DNA of 64,000 bases from Rhodobacteraceae bacterium HLUCCA08. GTDB taxonomy: Bacteria; Pseudomonadota; Alphaproteobacteria; Rhodobacterales; Rhodobacteraceae. This document shows, in pieces, positions 8,393-18,978 of this stretch (positions are counted from its first letter, which is position 1; the number at the start of each line of letters is the position of its first letter). The stretch lies in contig LJSF01000043.1 in NCBI GenBank assembly GCA_001314655.1, positions 124,001-188,000 on the forward strand. Direction: 5' to 3'. A program made the position numbers and the translations under genes. The notes under the pieces were generated by a model. It ran no database searches, was not told the DNA's origin, and saw only the letters and a list, made by a program, of their open reading frames with translations.

Positions 8393-8425
8393 GGGCGAGG
8401 CTTGCCCGATCAAGGAGCCTCGCCC
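8393..8425 (+). promoter_or_regulatory. Perfect 10-bp hairpin over the ribosome-binding site of the 53-codon gene
   Basis: GGGCGAGGCT (8393-8402) is the exact reverse complement of AGCCTCGCCC (8416-8425), and the start codon begins at 8426. The Shine-Dalgarno AAGGAG (8412-8417) lies at the loop/stem border, its last two bases paired. As RNA this would block ribosome access until opened, by heat, a ligand, a protein or an upstream ribosome. It could alternatively be a terminator that happens to abut the gene. Confidence 0.55.
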
Positions 8426-8587
8426 ATGCACGGAACCGCCACACAAGCCCTGCCCATCGCCGACCCGGTCCAGGCGCGCATCGCCAGGCTCAGCCGGGAA
8501 TTCCTGTCGGCGGATGCCGTGCGGCGCGACGCCATCGGGGCCGAGATTGCGGCGCTGATCGAAGGGCGGGTGACACCGCTGCGCTAA
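8426..8587 (+). CDS. Small hypothetical protein, 53 residues
   Basis: A short, mostly helical protein (MHGTATQALPIADPVQARIA at the start, LIEGRVTPLR at the end) with no signal peptide, cysteines or membrane segment. A good ribosome site (AAGGAG, 8412-8417) sits 8 bases before the ATG at 8426. It follows the peroxidase gene by 66 bases and precedes the exporter gene by 41, all on the plus strand. I do not recognise the family. Coding potential is supported by the ribosome site and alphaproteobacterial-style codon use. Its start is buried in the hairpin at 8393-8425. Confidence 0.6.
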   Translation: MHGTATQALPIADPVQARIARLSREFLSADAVRRDAIGAEIAALIEGRVTPLR

Positions 8588-8628
8588 GCCGCTTTGCCGG
8601 CGGTCGCAAACGTGCCAAAGGGCGGGGC

Positions 8629-9489
8629 ATGCGCCGCTCTGCCGCCACCGCCATCGGATTCACCGCCGTCCTGATGTGGGCGCTTCTGGCGCTGTTCACC
8701 GTGGCCACGGCGCCGGTGCCGCCGTTCCAGTTGAACGCCATGACCTTTGCCCTGGGGGGCGCGCTGGGCCTGGTCTGGGTCGCGGCCAGCGGCAAGATCG
8801 GGCACTTGCGCGGTGTCGGCTGGCGGGTCTATGCCTTCGGCACGGCGGGCCTGTTCGGCTATCACGCCATCTACTTTTCCGCCCTGCGCCTGGCCGCCCC
8901 GGCCGAAGCCAGCCTGATCGCCTATCTCTGGCCGCTGCTGATCGTGCTGTTTTCGGGCCTGTTGCCCGGCGAACGGCTGCGCGCGGGCCATGTGGCGGGG
9001 GCGGTGATCGGCTTTTGCGGGGCCGCGCTGATCGTTCTGGGCGGGGCGCGCGGGGTCGGGTCGAACCCGGCGCTGGGCCTGGCGCTGGCCGGGATCTGCG
9101 CGCTGTTCTGGTCGGGCTATTCGGTGCTGTCGCGCCGCCTCGGCGCGGTGCCCACGGCCAGCGTCGCGGTGTTCTGCATCGTCACCGCGATTCTGTCGAC
9201 CATCGTCCATGGCCTGGTCGAGGACACCGCCTGGCCGCGCGACGGGCTGGGCTGGGCGGCGGTGCTGGGCCTTGGCCTTGGCCCGGTCGGGGCGGCCTTC
9301 TATGCCTGGGATATCGGGGTCAAGCGGGGCGATATCCAGCTGTTGGGGACCGCGGCCTATGCGGCGCCGCTGCTGTCGACGCTGATCCTGGTCGGGTTCG
9401 GGATCGCCGCGCCCGGATGGGCGCTTCTGGGCGCGGCGCTGTTGATCACCGGGGGTGCGCTGGTCGCGGCCCGGGCGTCGCGCCGCTAG
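8629..9489 (+). CDS. EamA-type drug/metabolite exporter, YddG-like
   Basis: A 286-residue inner-membrane protein with about ten hydrophobic helices in two EamA repeats; the second begins near ALGLALAGICALFWSGYSVLS. The block PAEASLIAYLWPLLIVLFS and the overall length resemble the YddG branch, which exports aromatic amino acids, but substrate cannot be deduced. The start is the ATG at 8629. Its TAG stop (9487-9489) overlaps the stop of the opposite-strand microprotein on a shared CTAG, so the two are convergent with no spacer. Confidence 0.85.
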   Translation: MRRSAATAIGFTAVLMWALLALFTVATAPVPPFQLNAMTFALGGALGLVWVAASGKIGHLRGVGWRVYAFGTAGLFGYHAIYFSALRLAAPAEASLIAYLWPLLIVLFSGLLPGERLRAGHVAGAVIGFCGAALIVLGGARGVGSNPALGLALAGICALFWSGYSVLSRRLGAVPTASVAVFCIVTAILSTIVHGLVEDTAWPRDGLGWAAVLGLGLGPVGAAFYAWDIGVKRGDIQLLGTAAYAAPLLSTLILVGFGIAAPGWALLGAALLITGGALVAARASRR

Positions 9490-9584
9490 CGGCGGCGCAG
9501 GATCCGGCGCAGGATCTCGCCGCGGCTGGCATGGGCGGCACGGATCGCGTCACGGGTGCGGGTATCGGCGGTGGCTTCGAACAT
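9486..9584 (-). CDS. Divergent microprotein, 32 residues
   Basis: A very short basic protein: it starts MFEATADTRTRDAIRAAHAS and ends RGEILRRILRRR. It is predicted to be one amphipathic helix with an Arg-rich tail. The start at 9584 is chosen because the reverse strand reads GGAG, six bases, ATG; an in-frame ATG at 9596 has no ribosome site. It is divergent from a LysR gene across a comparatively AT-rich 109-base gap. LysR proteins often control a divergent neighbour, so this may be a regulated microprotein. Alternatively the ORF is chance. I do not recognise it firmly. Confidence 0.45.
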   Translation of the reverse strand: MFEATADTRTRDAIRAAHASRGEILRRILRRR

Positions 9585-9622
9585 CGGGGGCTCCATCGGG
9601 CAGGATTTACTTGACTGCCATC

Positions 9623-9651
9623 TATATGAGCCCTTGTGTTGACTGTGACAA
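9623..9651 (-). promoter_or_regulatory. Candidate promoter for the microprotein, within the LysR divergent gap
   Basis: On the minus strand, TTGTCA (9651-9646) and CATATA (9628-9623) are spaced by 17 bases, in the most AT-rich stretch nearby (9606-9690). The same interval reads TTGACT on the plus strand (9639-9644), a possible -35 for the LysR gene, without a clear -10. An autoregulatory LysR operator would be expected here. Confidence 0.3.
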
Positions 9652-9693
9652 ACGAGGTTATCTGGCTCTATAGACAAGCAAAACTTAACTGAA

Positions 9694-10617
9694 ATGCCTC
9701 ATCGCCTTCCCCCCCTGACCGCCCTGCGCGCCTTCGAGGCGGCCGCCCGGCACCTGTCCTTTGCCAAGGCGGCGGACGAGTTGAACGTGACCCCCGCCGC
9801 GCTGTCGTTCCAGATCCGCAACCTGGAGGATCACCTGGGCCAGCCCCTGTTCCGGCGCCGCAACCGCGCGGTCGATCTGACCGAGGCGGGACGCACCCTG
9901 GCGCCCGGCACCACCGAAGGCTTCGCCGCATTGCAATCGGCCTGGGCGGCGACGCGGCGGCTGGGTGACACGACGCGGCTGGTGGTCACCGCCGGCCCGG
10001 CCTTCACCGCAAAATGGCTGGCACCCCGGCTGTTCCAGTTCGTCGGCGCCAACCCGGATATCGAGCTGCGGTTTTCGGCCAGTCTGCGGATCATGGATTT
10101 CGCGCGCGACGAGATCGACGTGGCGATCCGGTTCGGCCAGGAGGTGGAGGCGGGGCTGTTCTCGCGCGTGCTGGTGGAGGAATGGGTGACGCCGATGGTC
10201 GCGCCGGATCTGGCGGCGGGTCTGGCGACACCGGCCGATCTGGCGCGGCTGCCGCTTCTGCATCAGGATGACCTGGATTTCCTGCGACCGCGGGCGAATT
10301 GGGCGGCGTGGTTCGCGGCGGCCGGATTGTCGCCACCGCCCGATACCGGTCCGCATTTCAGCCAGGCCGATCACGCGGTGACAGCCGCACTGGCCGGGGC
10401 CGGGGCGATCCTGGGGCGCCCGTCGCTGACCGAAGGGCATCTGCAGCAGGGGCAGCTGGTCATGCCGTTCGAACTGACGCTTGGCGTCAGCGCGGTCTAC
10501 CGGTTCGTATGCCCAATGGGGGCTGAAACCCGCCCGCAGGTGGCGCGGTTCCTGGCCTGGCTGGAGGCCGAACTGGATGGGCTGCGCGCGATCATCGCCG
10601 CGCGCCGCCCTGGGTAA
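9694..10617 (+). CDS. LysR-family transcriptional regulator, GcvA-like
   Basis: A 307-residue regulator. The N-terminal winged helix-turn-helix starts PPLTALRAFEAAARHLSFAK and continues AADELNVTPAALSFQIRNLE, the pattern of the GcvA/AmpR branch. The remainder is a periplasmic-binding-protein-like effector domain (from about residue 90, LVVTAGPAFTAKWLAPRL). It is divergent from the microprotein at 9584, and its stop is 3 bases from the convergent YdcH-like gene. The ligand cannot be predicted; likely targets are the divergent gene and its own promoter. Confidence 0.9.
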   Translation: MPHRLPPLTALRAFEAAARHLSFAKAADELNVTPAALSFQIRNLEDHLGQPLFRRRNRAVDLTEAGRTLAPGTTEGFAALQSAWAATRRLGDTTRLVVTAGPAFTAKWLAPRLFQFVGANPDIELRFSASLRIMDFARDEIDVAIRFGQEVEAGLFSRVLVEEWVTPMVAPDLAAGLATPADLARLPLLHQDDLDFLRPRANWAAWFAAAGLSPPPDTGPHFSQADHAVTAALAGAGAILGRPSLTEGHLQQGQLVMPFELTLGVSAVYRFVCPMGAETRPQVARFLAWLEAELDGLRAIIAARRPG

Positions 10618-10620
10618 GGA

Positions 10621-10788
10621 TCAAGAGGCCGAAAGCCGGGTGATCGCCTCTTTCAATTGCAGTTTCTCTTTCTTGAGACGCGCGATTTCCAGGTCGTCGG
10701 TGCCGGGGCTGCGTTGCGCCGATTCGACCGCGTCGGACAGAACCTGGTGCTTTTTCTTCAGTTCCTGAAGATGCGTGCTCAAGGCCAT
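10621..10788 (-). CDS. YdcH/DUF465-family small coiled-coil protein
   Basis: A 55-residue, highly charged helical protein (STHLQELKKKHQVLSDAVES, then DDLEIARLKKEKLQLKEAIT), typical of the YdcH/DUF465 family of unknown function that is widespread in alphaproteobacteria. The start at 10788 has a strong AAGGAGG site on the reverse strand. The frame extends 17 codons upstream, but that part has no family similarity. No obvious operon partner; the LysR stop is 3 bases away on the other strand. Confidence 0.85.
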   Translation of the reverse strand: MALSTHLQELKKKHQVLSDAVESAQRSPGTDDLEIARLKKEKLQLKEAITRLSAS

Positions 10789-10908
10789 GTTTTCCTCCTT
10801 TTTGGACAAGCCCCGCGAGTCCACCACAGATCGGCGCACCTGTCACGCTGCGCCTGCGAAGGGCGGGGGCGTGATACAAAGCTAAGTATGCAAAAGGTTG
10901 ATGCAAGG

Positions 10909-11673
10909 TTAATGATTGAGACCAAGTGCCGCGCCCGCGCGCAGCACGGCGCGAATTTCGGCGGTGTAATCCTCGGAATCGCGGCCATGCTCCGGGCCGT
11001 CATGCAGAATCAGCGGCGCGGCCAGAACGAATGGCGCCCGGCCACCCTTGATCGCGCTCAGCAGGATCCGGCCCGGCGGACGGCCGGCCCTCCCGGCGAC
11101 CGGCCAGACCGCGATGCTGCCCAGCCGCTGGTCGATCGCGCGCAGCAGTTCGGGCAGCCGCTCGATCCGCTGGATCACCGATAGCCGTCCCTTCGGCGCC
11201 AGCCGCCGGGTCGCCACCTCGATCCAGTCCGCCAAGGGCGTGTCGCCACCAAAGGCGGTGTCGCGATCCGCCGCGCGCGACCCGGTGCCCCGGGCGCGGT
11301 CGAAATAGGGCGGGTTCATCAGCACGTGGTCGTAGCTGTCGCGCAATTCACCCGGCAGGTCGCGCAGGTCGGCACAGGCGATGCGGGCCGCGATGCCGTT
11401 GTCGTCGGCGTTGCGCCGGGCCAGGTCGGCATAGGCGGGCTGCAGCTCGACCCCGGTCAGGGCCAGCCCCGGCACCCGTGCGCCAAGGCACAGCAAGGCG
11501 GCCCCGGTGCCGCAGCCCAGCTCCAGCACGCGTTGCCCCGCCCGCGCCGGCACGCTTGCGGCCAGCAGCACAGGGTCCACCCCGGCGCGATAGCCCTGCC
11601 TGGGCTGCCACAGGGTCAGCCGCCCGCCCAGAAAGGCGTCGCGGGTCAGATCAGGCGAGGGTTTCGATACCAT
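10909..11673 (-). CDS. trmN6: tRNA1(Val) (adenine(37)-N6)-methyltransferase-like protein
   Basis: A 254-residue Rossmann-fold methyltransferase. Motif I is VLELGCGTGAALLCLGA (about 49-65) and the N6-adenine catalytic motif is NPPY (in HVLMNPPYFDRARG), which identifies the TrmN6/YfiC group that modifies A37 of tRNA-Val. N-terminal FLGGRLTLWQPRQGYRAGVD is characteristic of the group. Its start overlaps the end of the DUF2007 gene by 23 bases (11651-11673), so the two are co-transcribed and probably coupled. Substrate is inferred from family. Confidence 0.85.
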   Translation of the reverse strand: MVSKPSPDLTRDAFLGGRLTLWQPRQGYRAGVDPVLLAASVPARAGQRVLELGCGTGAALLCLGARVPGLALTGVELQPAYADLARRNADDNGIAARIACADLRDLPGELRDSYDHVLMNPPYFDRARGTGSRAADRDTAFGGDTPLADWIEVATRRLAPKGRLSVIQRIERLPELLRAIDQRLGSIAVWPVAGRAGRPPGRILLSAIKGGRAPFVLAAPLILHDGPEHGRDSEDYTAEIRAVLRAGAALGLNH

Positions 11674-11866
11674 TGTCGCGCAGGATCGAAGAGGCCATGA
11701 AATGATCCTCGCGCCGCACCATCAGCCGGCGCGGCAATATGCCGATGGAGCCTTCGAGAACGCTCATGTTTACGTCCAGTTCGAAGACTTCTATACCCTC
11801 TCCACCAAGCAGGGCCTTGGCAAAGGCGATCACGGTCGGGTCGGTGCTGCGCAAGAGTTCCTTCAT
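11651..11866 (-). CDS. DUF2007-family small protein
   Basis: A 71-residue protein beginning MKELLRSTDPTVIAFAKALL with a GIEVFELDVNMSVLEGSIG core and a LPRRLMVRREDHFMASSILR end, as in DUF2007 (a ferredoxin-like fold sometimes called putative signal transducing protein). It is divergent from the prenyl synthase gene (start 11922) across 55 bases and overlaps trmN6 by 23 bases. Function unknown. Confidence 0.8.
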   Translation of the reverse strand: MKELLRSTDPTVIAFAKALLGGEGIEVFELDVNMSVLEGSIGILPRRLMVRREDHFMASSILRDNGIETLA

Positions 11867-11921
11867 GGGTCAGACCTAAGGCGATCCGGCCGCCGGAGTC
11901 GAGCAATTGCAGGAGAAGTCC

Positions 11922-12917
11922 ATGTCGCTGGATGCCGCGACCAAGCCCCATGACCGCCTGGCCGAGGCGCTCGCCCCCGACATGCAGGCGGTCAATGCCC
12001 TGATCCGCGCGCGCATGGCCAGCGAACATGCCCCCCGCATCCCCGAGGTCACCGCCCATCTGATCGAGGCCGGGGGCAAGCGGCTGCGGCCCATGCTGAC
12101 GCTCGCCGCGGCGCGGTTGTGCGGCTATGACGGGCCCTATCACATCCACCTGGCCGCGACGGTGGAATTCATCCATACCGCGACCCTGCTGCATGACGAT
12201 GTGGTCGACGAAAGCGCGCAACGGCGTGGCCGACCCACCGCCAACCTGCTGTGGGACAACCAGTCCTCGGTGCTGGTGGGGGATTACCTGTTCGCGCGCT
12301 CGTTCCAGCTGATGACCGAAACCGGCAGCATCCGGGTGCTGCGGATCCTGTCCGACGCGGCGGCGACCATCGCCGAGGGCGAGGTGCTGCAACTGACCGC
12401 CGCCCGCGACATCGCCACCACCGAGGCGACCTACATGAAGGTCATCCGGGGCAAGACCGCGGCGCTGTTTTCCGCGGCGACCGAGGTCGGCGGGGTGATC
12501 GCCGGCCAGGACGACACCGTGGTGCGGGCGCTGTTCGACTACGGCGACGCGCTGGGCATCGCCTTCCAGATCGTCGACGACCTGCTGGACTATGTCGGCA
12601 CCGATGCGACGGGCAAGAATATCGGCGACGATTTCCGCGAACGCAAACTGACCCTGCCGGTGATCAAGGCGATCGCCCATGCCGATGACACCGAGCGCGC
12701 CTTCTGGAGCCGCACCATCGGCAAGGGGCAGCAGGACGACGGCGACCTGGACGAGGCGCTGCGCCTGATGGCCCGCCACGGCACGATCGAGGCGACCCGG
12801 ATCGAGGCGCATGACTGGATCGGGCGGGCGCGTGCCGCGCTGGCCGCGCTGCCGGCGCATCCCTTGCGCGACATGCTGGACGACCTGGCCGATTACGTGG
12901 TGGCGCGGGCGGTCTGA
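11922..12917 (+). CDS. ddsA: Trans-polyprenyl diphosphate synthase (probably decaprenyl, quinone side chain)
   Basis: A 331-residue head-to-tail prenyltransferase that builds the ubiquinone side chain. The two Asp-rich metal sites are DDVVD (in TATLLHDDVVDES) and DDLLD (in FQIVDDLLDYVGTD). GGKRLRPML near residue 55 binds isopentenyl diphosphate. Alphaproteobacteria mostly make Q10, hence the decaprenyl call; chain length cannot be read directly. The ATG at 11922 follows AGGAGA; a TTG 15 bases earlier is in frame but weaker. It ends 7 bases from the convergent ispE, itself an isoprenoid-pathway gene. Confidence 0.9.
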   Translation: MSLDAATKPHDRLAEALAPDMQAVNALIRARMASEHAPRIPEVTAHLIEAGGKRLRPMLTLAAARLCGYDGPYHIHLAATVEFIHTATLLHDDVVDESAQRRGRPTANLLWDNQSSVLVGDYLFARSFQLMTETGSIRVLRILSDAAATIAEGEVLQLTAARDIATTEATYMKVIRGKTAALFSAATEVGGVIAGQDDTVVRALFDYGDALGIAFQIVDDLLDYVGTDATGKNIGDDFRERKLTLPVIKAIAHADDTERAFWSRTIGKGQQDDGDLDEALRLMARHGTIEATRIEAHDWIGRARAALAALPAHPLRDMLDDLADYVVARAV

Positions 12918-12924
12918 GGGCGGC

Positions 12925-13773
12925 TCAGACCGGGGCTTCGTCGGTCTCGGCCACCCACCAGCCCGGGTATTGCGCGCGCAGGGCGGCGCCCGCCGCGTCG
13001 CGGGCGGCATCATCGGCGAAGAGCGCGAAACAGGTGGCGCCCGATCCCGACATCCGCGCCAGCAGACAGCCGTCCTGCGCCCGCAGCGCCGCCAGCACCG
13101 TGCCGATTTCGGGCGCCAGTTTCAGGGCCGGGGCTTCCAGGTCATTGCGCTGTTCGGCCAGCCAGCCGATCCAGGCGGCGGTGTCGAACGGGTCGGGCAT
13201 GTCCGGCCCGAGCGGCGCATTGTCCCGCCGCGCGAGCCCGGCAAAGACCCGCGGCGTCGCCAGCGTCACGCCCGGATTGACCAGCAGCATGTCCAGCATC
13301 GGTGCCGGGCCCAGCGGCGTCAGCACCTCGCCCACGCCTTGCATCCGCTGCAATTCGGGCGACAGGCAGACCGGGACGTCGGCGCCCAGCGACAGCACGT
13401 CGTCGGGCCGCGGCAGGCCCCAAAGGCGCGACAGCGCGCGCAAGGTCGCCGCCGCATCCGCCGAGCCGCCGCCGATGCCCGAGGCGACCGGAAGCACCTT
13501 GTCCAGCGTGATCGCGGCCCCCCGGTCGCTGCCGAACAACCGCGCGGCGCGCAGAACCAGGTTGTCCTCGGCCGACAAGCCGGCGGCGAACGGGCCGGTG
13601 ATCCGAAGGCTCAGGCCCTTGGCCGGCCGCACGGTGACGCGATCGCCCAGCCCGGTGAAACAGACCAGCGAGTCGAGCCGGTGATAGCCGTCGGCGCGCT
13701 GCCCGGTGACATGCAGACACAGGTTGATCTTGGCCGGCGCGGTTTCCGTCACCGGGGCGGTGTCAGCCGTCAT
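12925..13773 (-). CDS. ispE: 4-diphosphocytidyl-2-C-methyl-D-erythritol kinase
   Basis: A 282-residue GHMP kinase of the non-mevalonate isoprenoid pathway. It shows [19 protein letters not shown] near the N terminus, the ATP loop [18 protein letters not shown], and [14 protein letters not shown] near the C terminus. It lies downstream of the TPR-protein gene, and the two overlap by 11 bases (13763-13773). That gives translational coupling in one operon. Confidence 0.95.
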   Translation of the reverse strand: MTADTAPVTETAPAKINLCLHVTGQRADGYHRLDSLVCFTGLGDRVTVRPAKGLSLRITGPFAAGLSAEDNLVLRAARLFGSDRGAAITLDKVLPVASGIGGGSADAAATLRALSRLWGLPRPDDVLSLGADVPVCLSPELQRMQGVGEVLTPLGPAPMLDMLLVNPGVTLATPRVFAGLARRDNAPLGPDMPDPFDTAAWIGWLAEQRNDLEAPALKLAPEIGTVLAALRAQDGCLLARMSGSGATCFALFADDAARDAAGAALRAQYPGWWVAETDEAPV

Positions 13774-15442
13774 GCTCCACCATGTGGATCGGCTCGGCGC
13801 CTTCCTCGATCAGCACCTGGTCCAACCCGACCTCCAGCTTGCGGCGGATGCGGTCGGCCAGGTCGTCCTCGGGGTCGAAGGACAGCGCCCGGTGCCATTG
13901 GAACCGCGCCTCGCGCATCCGGCCCACGGCCCAGTAGACATCGCCCAGGTGGTCGGTGATGATCGGGTCCAGCGGCTCCAGCTCGACCGCGCGTTCCATG
14001 TGGCCGACCGCCTCGTCATAGCGGCCCAGCCGATACAGCACCCAGCCCAGGCTGTCGGTGATCGCACCGCTTTGCGGCCGGGCGCGGGCGGCGGTCTCGA
14101 TCATGTCCAGCGCCTCGTCCAGCTTTTCCTGCCGTTCGACCAGGGAATAGCCCAGATAGTTCAGCACCGAGGGCTGATCGGGGCTGAGCCCGAGCGCGGC
14201 GCGGAAATCGGCCTCGGCCGGGTCCCAGTCGCCCAGCCGTTCATGGCTGATGCCGCGCACATAGAGCAGCCACCAGCGCAGGTCGTGATCCTGCGGCAGA
14301 AGGGTCAGGGCGCGGTCATAGGCGTCGCGGGCGCCTGCGTGGTCGTCGTCCCGGCGCAGCGCGTCGCCCAGTTCCGAATGCACCGCCGGCAGGTCGGGAT
14401 GCGACCGGGCCAGGCCGCGCAGGATCTCGATCCCGGCCTCCAGGCTGCCGCCGGCGATCCGCGCCTGGGCGCGGCCCAGTTCGGCCGTCGGGAACATCGG
14501 ATCGGTCGGGTCGACCCGGGCAAAGGCCTCGGCGGCCAGGTCGTATTGCGTCATCCTTTCCAGCACCCGGCCGGCGGTGATCACCGCGTTGGCTTCGGCC
14601 GGATGCAGGTAATCGGCCAGGCGCGCATAGGTCAGCAGGAACGTGTCATCGGCCTCGCCGTCCAGCGCCTGGGCGACGGCAAGGAACCCGGTGGCCAGCC
14701 CTTCGACCGGGTCGCGCACCGCGTCGAAGGGCAGGGCGCGCCGGTCGGCGATCGCGGCGCGCAGCGGATCGACCGTCGGGTCGCCGGCAAAGCCGCGCTC
14801 CAGCAGGTCTTCGGCGCGGTCGAATTCGCCCAGCCGGGTCAGGATCGTCACATGCACCAGCACAGAGCCGCGGGTCGGCATCACGCCGCTGGGCCCGGGG
14901 CGCGACAGGATCTCGTCGGCGCCTTCGTCGTCGCCCACCAGCGCCAGCGCCAGGGCCTTGTGATACAGGCCGATGCTGCGCAGGCCGGATTGTTCGGCGA
15001 CCTCGTCGAAGGCGGTCAGTGCGCGGTCCATCTGGCCCTTTCCGGCAAAGGCCCAGGCCTGGGACAGCCCGTCGATCAGCGGCCCGGCGCTGTGGCCCTC
15101 TTCGAGCGTGGCAAAGACCTCGTCCCAATCGCCCGACCGGATCGCATGGGCGATCAGCACGAGGCTGGCCAATTCGCTGTCATGGCCGCTGTCGAACAGC
15201 GCCTCGGCCACCGGCACGGCGCGGGCGACCTGGCCCTGGCCGACATGGGCGGCGATCACCCGTTCCATCAGCGCGATATTGCCCGGATCGGCCGCCAGGG
15301 CGCGGGTGAAGAACCGGGTCGCGGCGGCGTAATCGTTCGCCAGCCCGGCGGTTCGGGCGGCCAGATAGGCCCCCGGATCGGGGTCCGCACCGGCGCCAAG
15401 GGGCGTCAGGGCGGTGGCGAGGGCAAGGGCCAGTCGGCGCAT
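13763..15442 (-). CDS. Secreted tetratricopeptide-repeat protein
   Basis: A 559-residue protein with an N-terminal signal peptide ([20 protein letters not shown]) followed by TPR helices across its length, for example [20 protein letters not shown] and [20 protein letters not shown]. It is probably a periplasmic or outer-membrane-associated scaffold. The frame is open 36 codons further upstream, but the signal peptide fixes the start at 15442. It overlaps ispE by 11 bases, an arrangement I recognise as common in Rhodobacterales. Specific partner unknown. Confidence 0.85.
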   Translation of the reverse strand: MRRLALALATALTPLGAGADPDPGAYLAARTAGLANDYAAATRFFTRALAADPGNIALMERVIAAHVGQGQVARAVPVAEALFDSGHDSELASLVLIAHAIRSGDWDEVFATLEEGHSAGPLIDGLSQAWAFAGKGQMDRALTAFDEVAEQSGLRSIGLYHKALALALVGDDEGADEILSRPGPSGVMPTRGSVLVHVTILTRLGEFDRAEDLLERGFAGDPTVDPLRAAIADRRALPFDAVRDPVEGLATGFLAVAQALDGEADDTFLLTYARLADYLHPAEANAVITAGRVLERMTQYDLAAEAFARVDPTDPMFPTAELGRAQARIAGGSLEAGIEILRGLARSHPDLPAVHSELGDALRRDDDHAGARDAYDRALTLLPQDHDLRWWLLYVRGISHERLGDWDPAEADFRAALGLSPDQPSVLNYLGYSLVERQEKLDEALDMIETAARARPQSGAITDSLGWVLYRLGRYDEAVGHMERAVELEPLDPIITDHLGDVYWAVGRMREARFQWHRALSFDPEDDLADRIRRKLEVGLDQVLIEEGAEPIHMVEHDG

Positions 15443-15554
15443 CACGCGGGGTCTCCTGATCTGCTCGTGGCAACAACCTAGGCTGTGTGCCCCGCGGCGG
15501 CAAACGGCTTTGGGCCAGAACGGCCGCCCATCGGCGCGACCGGCGCGCAATCGC

Positions 15555-17204
<1,650 letters not shown>

Positions 17205-17397
17205 CTTCTGGCTCTCCCGGCTGTCCATGCGTCAGGTATCGCCGCTCCAGATAGCCTGTCGGGCGGTCCGGGGCAATTGCGACACGGCGTTACAACAGGC
17301 GGGGATTTCCGCGCTTTTGCATGCGCGCCTCTTGACCTTTTACCCCATGGCCCTGTTATGAACGCTGACTTGGAGACCGCGACCGATGGAGCGCCCG

Positions 17398-17868
17398 ATG
17401 GAAAAGATCCCGCTGACACGCGCCGGCTATGACAAGCTGGGGGCCGAGCTCAAGCAGCTCAAGTCGGTCGAGCGGCCCGCGATCATCCGTGCCATTTCCG
17501 AGGCGCGCGAACACGGCGATCTGTCCGAAAACGCCGAATACCATTCCGCCAAGGAAAAGCAGGGCTTCATCGAGGGGCGCATCAAGGAGCTCGAGGGGCT
17601 GATGGGCCGCGCCGAGGTGATCGACCCGGCGAAACTGTCCGGTTCGGTCAAGTTCGGTGCCACGATCCAGCTGGTGGACGAGGATACCGACGAGGAAAAG
17701 ACCTACCAGATCGTCGGCGAATACGAGGCCGATATCGAGGCCGGCAAGCTCAACATCAAATCGCCCCTGGCCCGCGCCCTGATCGGCAAGGAGCAGGGCG
17801 ACAGCGTCGAGGTGCGCACGCCGGGGGGCGAAAAGTCCTACGAAATCCTCGATATCCGTTACGTCTGA
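17398..17868 (+). CDS. greA: Transcription elongation factor GreA
   Basis: A 156-residue factor that rescues backtracked RNA polymerase by stimulating transcript cleavage. The N-terminal coiled coil carries the tip acidic residues in [18 protein letters not shown], and the C-terminal FKBP-like domain has the [18 protein letters not shown] block. The ATG at 17398 matches the usual MEKIPLT start and has GGAG six bases before it; another ATG at 17386 would add four residues. Confidence 0.96.
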   Translation: MEKIPLTRAGYDKLGAELKQLKSVERPAIIRAISEAREHGDLSENAEYHSAKEKQGFIEGRIKELEGLMGRAEVIDPAKLSGSVKFGATIQLVDEDTDEEKTYQIVGEYEADIEAGKLNIKSPLARALIGKEQGDSVEVRTPGGEKSYEILDIRYV

Positions 17869-17880
17869 CGGGGCGCGGGG

Positions 17881-18909
17881 GTGACCGGTCAGGGTGACAG
17901 CAAGGCCGACGCGGCGCTTTCGGCGGCGTCGCGGCCCCGCGACGGCGGGCTGACCGCGGCCGAATTGATCGCCATCGCCTTGTCGGGTCTGTGGCTGCTG
18001 ATTTCGGGCTTCTTCTTCCTGCGGCTGCCGGCGGATGCGCTGGGCGCCGCCGATGGCGCGCGCACGCTGCGCTTCATCATGGCGCTGATGGGGATCTTCC
18101 TGCCGATCGCGATGATCTGGGTGGCGGCGCTGGCCGCGCGCTCGTCGCGGGTCGTGCGCGAGGAAAGCCGCCGTCTGCAGGCCGCGATCGACGCCATGCG
18201 CCAGACCTATGTCGCCGACCGCCAGGCCCGCGGCACCGGGATCGACCACACGGTCGAACGCCGCCTGAACGAAATCGCCCGGGCCGCGCAAAAGGCCGAA
18301 ACCGCGCTGGCCACCTTTCACACCAGCCGCCAGGCCGCCGCCGCCGCCGCGCCCGGCGCCGCCGCGCCGGCCAGCGCCGCGCCCGCCGACGATCAGCCGA
18401 CCCTGGCGCTGGGCACCTCGGCCGAGGACATGGCCCCACCGCTTCCCCGCGCCGACCTGATCCGGGCGCTGAACTTTCCCGACACCGAGGATGACGAGGT
18501 CGGCTTCGCCGCCCTGCGCCGCGCCCTGAAGGACCGCAAGGCCAAGGAGCTGATCCAGGCCAGCCAGGACATCCTGACCCTGCTGTCCCAGGACGGCATC
18601 TACATGGACGACCTGCGCCCCGACCGTGCCCGGCCGGAATTCTGGCGCCGCTTCGCGCAAGGCGAACGCGGCCGCGCCGTCGCCGCCCTGGGCGGGGTGC
18701 GCGACCGGTCCTGCCTGGCGCTGGCCGCCGGGCGGATGCGCGAAGACACGATCTTTCGCGACGCGGTCCATCATTTCCTGCGCAAATACGACGTGATGCT
18801 GCAGGGCTTCGAGCGCGACGCCAATGACGAGGAACTGGCCCAGCTGGCCGAGACCCGCACCAGCCGGGCCTTCATGCTGCTGGGCCGCGTCACCGGGTCC
18901 TTCGACTAG
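17881..18909 (+). CDS. Conserved hypothetical membrane protein
   Basis: A 342-residue protein starting with GTG, 12 bases after greA. Two N-terminal membrane segments (about 24-48 and 64-86) are followed by a charged helix (SRVVREESRRLQAAIDAMRQ), an Ala/Pro-rich linker (about 152-175) and a soluble C-terminal domain with PEFWRRFAQGERGRAVAALG and HHFLRKYDVMLQGFERDAND. I recognise no named domain. The layout suggests a membrane-anchored cytoplasmic protein; its position behind greA suggests co-transcription. Confidence 0.75.
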   Translation: MTGQGDSKADAALSAASRPRDGGLTAAELIAIALSGLWLLISGFFFLRLPADALGAADGARTLRFIMALMGIFLPIAMIWVAALAARSSRVVREESRRLQAAIDAMRQTYVADRQARGTGIDHTVERRLNEIARAAQKAETALATFHTSRQAAAAAAPGAAAPASAAPADDQPTLALGTSAEDMAPPLPRADLIRALNFPDTEDDEVGFAALRRALKDRKAKELIQASQDILTLLSQDGIYMDDLRPDRARPEFWRRFAQGERGRAVAALGGVRDRSCLALAAGRMREDTIFRDAVHHFLRKYDVMLQGFERDANDEELAQLAETRTSRAFMLLGRVTGSFD

Positions 18910-18913
18910 GGCC

Positions 18914-18966
18914 GGTGGGGTGAAACCCCACCCTGCATCGCCGCCGGTCGGGTGGGGTTCCACCCC
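18914..18966. repeat. Pair of GGTGGGG-type hairpins between convergent genes
   Basis: GGTGGGG (18914-18920) pairs with CCCCACC (18926-18932) across a TGAAA loop. A second hairpin, GGGGT (18954-18958) with ACCCC (18962-18966), follows at once. They lie between two genes that converge, so they may act as a bidirectional terminator, and they resemble the hairpins at 362 and 5956. Confidence 0.5.
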
Positions 18967-18978
18967 GCCACATCACGC

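Noticed and set aside
8402-8425. Start of the 53-codon gene at the in-frame TTG 8402
   Set aside because: TTG lies inside the hairpin arm and has no ribosome site; ATG 8426 has AAGGAG at a normal distance.
12811-13959. Plus-strand frame over ispE
   Set aside because: Arg/Gly/Pro-rich shadow of ispE with no ribosome site.
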